Shown here in pieces: positions 58,231 to 64,000 of a stretch of DNA of 64,000 bases. Made by a program: the position numbers and the translations under genes. The DNA comes from Vulpes vulpes. Taxonomy: Eukaryota; Chordata; Mammalia; Carnivora; Canidae. The stretch lies in NCBI RefSeq assembly GCF_048418805.1, contig NC_132784.1:99731764-99795763 (forward strand), read 5' to 3'. How positions within the stretch are numbered: position 1 is the stretch's first letter; each line of letters begins with the position of its first letter. The notes under the pieces are model-generated. The model saw only the letters and a list, made by a program, of their open reading frames with translations. It did no database searches and was not told where the DNA came from.

Positions 58231-59612
58231 CTTCCTTTTACTTAATTCTTGATGTAGCTTAAACTTCAGATCTCATGGCTCTAAAATGTACTTATATTTT
58301 CACTTTAACACCCCTACTTTGACCTTCAGCTCAGAAATCATTTCATGATCTTTCAGTTCATTAGATATGGACAAATGCTAGCTGAAAATAATTATTTTAA
58401 AACAAAGTTATATTTAGATATAAAGATTATTTGTACTTTTCAAATCAGTCATTTGCTAGCCATAACAGTACCCCAGGTGAACCACTTTAAGTAGAGTTAA
58501 AACAATTATTAAAATGAATATCTGTGAGATGACAGTGCTGGGCTTGCTCTTTTTCTGTCTTTCATGTATAAAAGGTTATGTGGAACGATCAAAGATCTTG
58601 TCACCTTGACATTTTGTTGAGAATATGCTGCCTACAACCCACAACTTTTGGAATGAGGTCCAAATTCAAGGCAAAGAGGCAGTTTTTCTACATAGCTGCT
58701 TTTGAAAATATTAACAAAATTAAAAATAACAAGGGTCTTGGCTCTTGGAAATTCTGTGGACATAAGTGAATGTGTGCATTAGTACATGTGTGAGAATAGT
58801 GCAAAATGACAGGTCGACAGTTCATTACATTTTAAGTAAAAATCTTCTACTTTTGTCTCATGTTGACTTTAAGTTAGTTTATTCTCTCATCTGAAAAGGA
58901 AGCCAAGAAACAAAGGACAGCGTCTTGAGTATGACATATATTCCAAAGAAGATTTATTCCTCTTTGTTTTTCATGGTGTTCACCTCGCAAATGTCATTTC
59001 AGTACCTCCTACTCTATTTTCTTGACATTACAACACTTTCTAAGAAAGATTAAGAATGTCATTCCCAAACACATTTTCCCCCTGGAAGCTCAGTGGAATT
59101 GCTGGCTAAAATAATCAGATTTTTGAACAGTAACAATGTAGACAGCTATATTGAGAGAGAACTTTTAACACTTAACACTAACGTGTTTGAAAGAAAGAGT
59201 CCTATCAGGAAAATCTTGGAAATAAAGTCGTATGATCTGTAATATCCAAGATGAAGAAGCCCCTTTGCTAGCACCACTTGCAGTAGTACCACTTTGTTCA
59301 AACAGAATCAGTTTCTTATTCAACGCCAACCACAGGTTAATGACACACAGAGGGGTTGAAGAGCTTTTCTATCAGTCCTCATTTTCTCTTCACTAACGAG
59401 TTGGTGATAGTCCTTCATGGGTTTCGCCAAAAAGCTTGCATCTTTTGAGACATTATTGTTTGTTTTCTTAAATAGATACATAAACACTTTTTTAAAAAAT
59501 AAGCCACTGCTATGCAAATTTGGAGACTGTAATAATTTTAAATTCTACTTGGAAATCTACAATGTCTATATGCCTGTCAAATACTCTAAAATGTCCTACA
59601 ATTAAAATAGAT
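58231..59612. other. Unannotated
   Basis: Nothing recognised; short open stretches on both strands near 59320-59605 overlap. Confidence 0.45.
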
Positions 59613-59808
59613 CTTTTTTTAAGATATTATTTATTTATTTGAGAGGGAAAGAAAGAGCGTGGGGAGGAGGAGGGGAGGAGGGAGAGATGAGCTGACTCCC
59701 TGCTGAACATGGAGCTCATGGAGGGGCTTGATTGCAGGACCATGAGATCCTGACCTGAGCCATATACAAGGGTTGTGCATTCAACCAACTGAGCCATGCA
59801 GAAGCCCC
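59613..59808 (-). mobile_element. SINEC element (older) with 9-bp TSD
   Basis: Antisense tail 'ttaagatattatttatttat', a GA/GGA-rich stretch, 'gctgactccctgctgaacat', and the head complement 'ccaactgagccatgcagaag'. AAAATAGAT flanks it at 59604-59612 and 59809-59817. Confidence 0.88.
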
Positions 59809-59817
59809 AAAATAGAT

Positions 59818-61350
59818 TTGTTTAAACAAAGATTTTTCAGAACAAAAATTTTTTACCTCCTAAAATACTTGCTAAAGCCTGAAAGTATATAATTGGAAAA
59901 GACTGTACCATCATTTTTAATCCAATTCTTACAGATTATAGAGCTGCCTTCAGTTGCTATTTACTTACTTCAATCACCATTAAATATTTGACAATTACCT
60001 TGAACTTAAAATGATTTTAGATTTTTGTTTTCTCAACTTCTCAGATGTATTCTGGGTACCAGGTGGCAGTTTCTGGCAAATAATCATTTTAAATACTTTC
60101 TCAGAAAGACTTAGAAGTTATACTATGTCACCTCTATACAGGTATAATTTGAAATGGCCCTACAAGTTAAATCCTAATTCATTTACTAAAATACTTTTGT
60201 CACATTTCTTTTTTAAAAGAAAAAGAGCTCTGAGATTTTAATCCCAATATTTTGCATGAAGTGGAGAGTGCCATTAAATGCAACCTTTCCTGTGGTGGTG
60301 AATTGTTATATAAATTATATCTCAGAGAGAAAAATGTAATGGAAAATGAGAGAATAAGCTGATTATTTGTTGATATCATATTAACCGTCAGTGGTTTGTA
60401 CATGAGCCACAAACTGAGAATACAGATCCCAAGACACTAATATTTTTATAAATCTTATAATTTTCTTGACAATCAAACTTAGAATGGATGTACTTTCAGT
60501 TTTTAAATATATTTAAATCAGGGCTGAAAATCAGTCTCATTTCTATTTGAGTCACTTCTAAGCAATTTTACTTATTATGGAAAAATGGATACTTACATGT
60601 TTACTTACCAAAATAAATAGGAAGCTGAACATCATCCACCTTTGGGACAGTGTGGTGGTTTTATTATCTCAAAGCAGAAACCTGTCTTATAAATCAGAAT
60701 TATTATGTTATCCATGAGCCTTTCTCCCTGAATATTACGCCTTTAAAATGTTAGAACCAGGGGTAAACACCGTGATGTATGGGTGATCTAACTTAGAGTA
60801 GCATAGAATTTTCAAATCTCTTTTTTTTATAAAGAATAATACAGTATATACATAAAAGAGGAATAACTCAAAGCGGCTTTTTTTCATATTACATGAAAGT
60901 CTTATGTCAGTTTTCATACAAATGACATTAGAAGCTTCAATGTGTGTAGACAGAATTGGTTATGTTAAAGCTGTCGCTTGTAAATATGTAGGTAAGATAG
61001 TATTTGTCTTACACTCTTTTCTACTTTACATGAGGGACCTCATAGAAAATAATTTGATGCTTATTAGATTAAACTAAATACTAAACTATTTACTAAAGAG
61101 TAAAGATCAAGTACATCTTACAAATATTGTCTTGTTCCAATCAAACGTGCTCAATTTGGCAAAGAAAAATCTCATTTGGACCATTTTAACTATAAATTTT
61201 ATCTAATGCTTAATTTGGTAGCACCATGTAGAGACAGTGTGCAATCTTTAATCTTCATTTATGTTTTCTAATCTTCATGTTAAATACAAAAAGTATCCTT
61301 CTTCACCTTTCATTATTATTTCATTACACATATTCCTTGCATGCATATGT
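59818..61350. other. Unannotated AT-rich sequence
   Basis: No recognised features; open stretches here are short and contradict one another. Confidence 0.45.
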
Positions 61351-61351
61351 A

Positions 61352-61410
61352 TGTACATGTGTAGGCATATACACACATACACACACACTCAAGTGTGCAC
61401 ATATATACCA
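61352..61410. repeat. Alternating purine-pyrimidine TATG/CACA block
   Basis: Mixed TGTATG, ACAT and (CA)n text, prone to left-handed DNA. It is about 600 bp from a second such block. Confidence 0.75.
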
Positions 61411-61979
61411 AGTTATTAAAATAGTGTATGACTGAAACCCAGAGTGCTTTTCTTTGAGCATTAAAGTAGGATACTATTTTCTAAAAGCAAATGGTGTTAT
61501 GAACCAATAAAGCTAAATATTACCAAGATATAAACCAGCTTAAATCCCTAACACCGAAAAAAAAAATGAAAAAACAAAACAAAAAAACTTTGAAGCACTT
61601 CATTTGAGGCAGCCACTACAAGTTATAAAGTGAGTGAATAAATTTCAAAAATCAATGCCAATTGCAATCAAAATCCCCTATCTCACAACCCAGATGCACT
61701 TCACACAGCAACAAATAGAACAACACAAAAGAACATTGATGTGACAAAAGAATACAGGAGAAAAGGAAGGTCATTTTGTTGTGGTTGTTCTTTGTTCTAT
61801 TAAACCCAGCAGGAAAACTTCATGTAAGCTTCTCAAAGGAAACAAAAAAGATCAAGTCTGATGTAGTACCTTGTATTGAGCTGAAGTAAAATTACTTCAT
61901 ACAAGCAGAAAAGTTAGCTAGAAACAAATCCAAACACAATGTAGTAAGAATATAATGAAAGTCTGCTAATTTAAAGGAT

Positions 61980-62020
<41 letters not shown>

Positions 62021-62106
62021 CTCATATCATCCCTAACATTACCTTAAACACACACACGTGCATGTGCACACACAAACACCCCCCCCACACACACACACAC
62101 ACACAT
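61980..62106. repeat. Compound (CA)n-(TA)n-(CA)n microsatellite
   Basis: A (CA) start, a (TA)n run at about 61993-62020, then a unique gap and a CA-rich stretch interrupted by GTGCATGTGC and by C8 at about 62079-62086, followed by (AC)n. Confidence 0.92.
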
Positions 62107-62439
62107 CTTCAATTAAAAACAAGAAGATAATACGTGATTATGATCAAATGCATGATTTTTGTTTCATAACCTCATCCAAATTACCATTGACAATGAACAA
62201 AATCACAATCTGAGTTACGGAATCTTACAATTCATATGCAGGAATGTGGAGAGATTTTTGAGATATACTACAGGAATCAAACAGGAATGAGGGCAAAGCT
62301 GATCAGTTTGCAAATTACCATGTCCAAGTGAAATAGCAACCTAAGAAGCAGACAGAGAAGACACTCACAGGAAGCCACCAATACTCTTTAATACAGAGCC
62401 ACGGACACTTTATGATAAAGGGTGACAGTTCTGAGGTTG
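62107..62439. other. Unannotated
   Basis: No feature recognised between the microsatellite and the MIR. Confidence 0.4.
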
Positions 62440-62700
62440 ACTTGCTAATGAGAGCCATCATAATTAGCTAGTTATTAACTAACAGGCATTAAGTACAGAC
62501 TATTGTCAAACTCTTCCAAGTGCATTATCTGTTGTTGCTCATTTAATACAATGTTACCCTAAAATCACAATCAAGGAAATTTAAGTTTATGTAATCTAAA
62601 TTTGCTGACGATTACTCAACTAGTGGTGGCAGAGCTAGGATCCAACACATGCAGTCTGGCTGTAGAGCTTGGTTTCTTAGTCACTATGCCACAGTGCTTC
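62440..62700 (-). mobile_element. MIR element, nearly full length
   Basis: Reverse-complement MIR through to the tRNA-related head: 'taactaacaggcattaagta', 'tctgttgttgctcatttaat', 'tagtggtggcagagctagga', 'tccaacacatgcagtctggc', 'tttcttagtcactatgccac'. The B-box complement lies within GAGCTAGGATCCAAC. Confidence 0.8.
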
Positions 62701-62724
62701 CCAGGTTTGCAGTGTTGTAAGTAG

Positions 62725-62812
62725 TGGGGCTCCCATCTCCTGCTAGCAACCCCCCCGCCCCCCGCCTCATGCTATGTTAGCAATGGGGTTCCCATCTCCT
62801 GCTAACCCCTCC
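62725..62812 (+). repeat. Imperfect 59-bp tandem repeat with C-runs
   Basis: TGGGG(C/T)TCCCATCTCCTGCTA occurs at 62725 and 62784. The first copy is followed by C7-G-C6-G-CC (62750-62766), a G-quadruplex-capable motif on the minus strand. Confidence 0.8.
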
Positions 62813-63819
62813 ATGCTAAGGTATTTTGGAGGATATTGAATTCATGCAAAAGCATGAATTCATGAAATGGAATAATCAGAAAACAAGAAAGTTTTAAGAA
62901 AATAAAAAAATTATCTTTACATATAAAATTAAAATAAAAATAGTGGACTATTAGAGGAAACAGAATTGGTTTATTAGAATAAAATATTGAGAAACTAATC
63001 CAGTACTATCAATGAAGAATGGAAAGATGTAATTGATTTAAAAAAATGAAAAACGCATGAAGGGCATGGAGTACATAAATAGTAGATACAAAAAGGAGAA
63101 AAACCAATATCTGATTGAGAAGAATCAGCAAGAATGAGAGACACGCAGACAGAGAGAGCTTTTCTTTTAAAACTTGAGTCCATATGAATGAAAAAATCAG
63201 AGAGTACCAAGCAAAATTTATAACAATGGACTGTATTGTGAAGTGGTTTCTGAGTTAACGTGCATCATTTTCAGATACTCCATATCAGTTTTCTCTAGTT
63301 CACCATGGATTTTAAAGATTTGGCACATTTTTAAAGCCAAGTTATTGTGTGCATGAACACAAAAGAAAATACAAAAAGTGTGCATTCCAGCACCTTCATC
63401 TCATGCCTGACTCGGAGGTCTTTCAACAACTATGGCATTTGTCTGTCATCGACGCAGGCTACTTCTTCTCTGGACAGGAGTGATTAAAACAGACACAACT
63501 AATGGCTCATCCTGGATTCGAGGCTGACGGTTTGCGTTGGTATCTTTCTTCCCCTAGGGAGTACTGGAGAAACAGAGCAGCTTGGCAGGGTAGCAAGTAG
63601 CTACATGAAAGCCAAACACAGCAGGTCAATCTGTAACCCAAAAAAAGAAGTTGACTCCTAGGTTGTGTATAAGCAAGTGAACATGCAAACGAATTTTTTT
63701 TTAATATATAGCACTAAGTATTGGAGTATGTGAGGTCACTCAATGGTGTTATGTGAGGAAAAACAGTGACTCCATGATTTTATGCTGAGTCAAGTAATTT
63801 CCTATGTAAGAGTGTTGCA
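62813..63819. other. Unannotated; inverted repeat and a CpG-bearing patch
   Basis: A perfect 11-bp inverted repeat with a 4-base loop is at 62837-62862. The 63410-63620 patch has more GC and several CpGs but no recognisable frame or repeat. Confidence 0.4.
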
Positions 63820-64000
63820 CGATTTCAGGGTTCTTGTCTCATGGAGTCAAAGAATGAATCAGGGGGATGCAAAAGGGGGAAGTGAAAGCTTATTAAGTGA
63901 ATAATACAGCAGAAAGGAAAGAAAAAAGCTCTCTAGAGTGTGAGAAGTCCCGAATGGGTTGCCACAGAAGGCTTTAATTGGCAGTTTTTTATTGAGAACT
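63820..64000 (-). mobile_element. Possible LTR cut by the window edge
   Basis: 'tcatggagtcaaagaatgaa', 'gaagtgaaagcttattaagt', 'aagctctctagagtgtgaga' and 'ttgccacagaaggctttaat' resemble a mammalian ERV LTR read in reverse. It is not confirmed, and the remainder lies outside the window. Confidence 0.35.

Noticed and set aside
1..64000. A novel multi-gene system (defence, biosynthesis or phage)
   Set aside because: The window is repeat-rich mammalian DNA with no gene cluster; nothing supports an operon-like system.

Overview
The window is mammalian nuclear DNA from a carnivore, most likely a dog or close canid. The evidence is the repertoire of tRNA-derived SINEC elements (about 19 recognisable copies and fragments). 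Two of them are near-consensus SINEC_Cf types that keep an intact head, a CT-rich body, an ATAAATAAATAAA-type tail and target-site duplications (TSDs). There are also carnivore-type L1 3' ends. Base composition is AT-rich with few CpGs, there are many microsatellites, and there are no operons, long ORFs or prokaryotic signals. All family names below come from recognising sequence by eye; no database search was run.

Layout. 1-430: an L1 with an inverted 5' end, cut by the window edge. 600-4000: a SINE, a 240-bp CTTT tract, an ancient L1M-type remnant, an LTR-like block and an L1 3'-UTR piece. 4-16 kb: sparse SINEs, an L2 tail, a MIR and otherwise unrecognised sequence. 16-20 kb: two copies of a 182-186 bp segment 1.9 kb apart, with a GGA/GAA tract between them. 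21.5-22.9 kb: nested MaLR/ERV LTRs and a SINE. 25.3-29.2 kb: a long, internally deleted L1M-type remnant split by an LTR-like insert and three SINEs. 32-45 kb: many SINEs, a nonautonomous DNA-transposon copy, MIR pieces and an antisense ERVL-like provirus remnant with a decayed reverse-transcriptase region at about 40.2-43.2 kb. 43.8-45.7 kb: two local tandem duplications, a tail-to-tail SINE pair and a SINE with 27 uninterrupted GAA units. 48.6-49.1 kb: an old antisense L1. 49.8-50.05 kb: the only convincing protein-coding signal, a 223-bp candidate internal exon with splice sites on both sides. 51-64 kb: a young SINE, MaLR and DNA-transposon pieces, an antisense L1 3' end, a MIR, TA/CA repeats and an LTR-like edge at the right end.

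Interpretation. The window looks like a large intron or a gene desert with at most one exon. I saw no complete gene, RNA gene, CRISPR array or organised multi-gene system. The points worth a second look are structural: the candidate exon, recent local duplications, tail-only retro-insertions, an expandable GAA tract, and SINE insertions young enough to be polymorphic.
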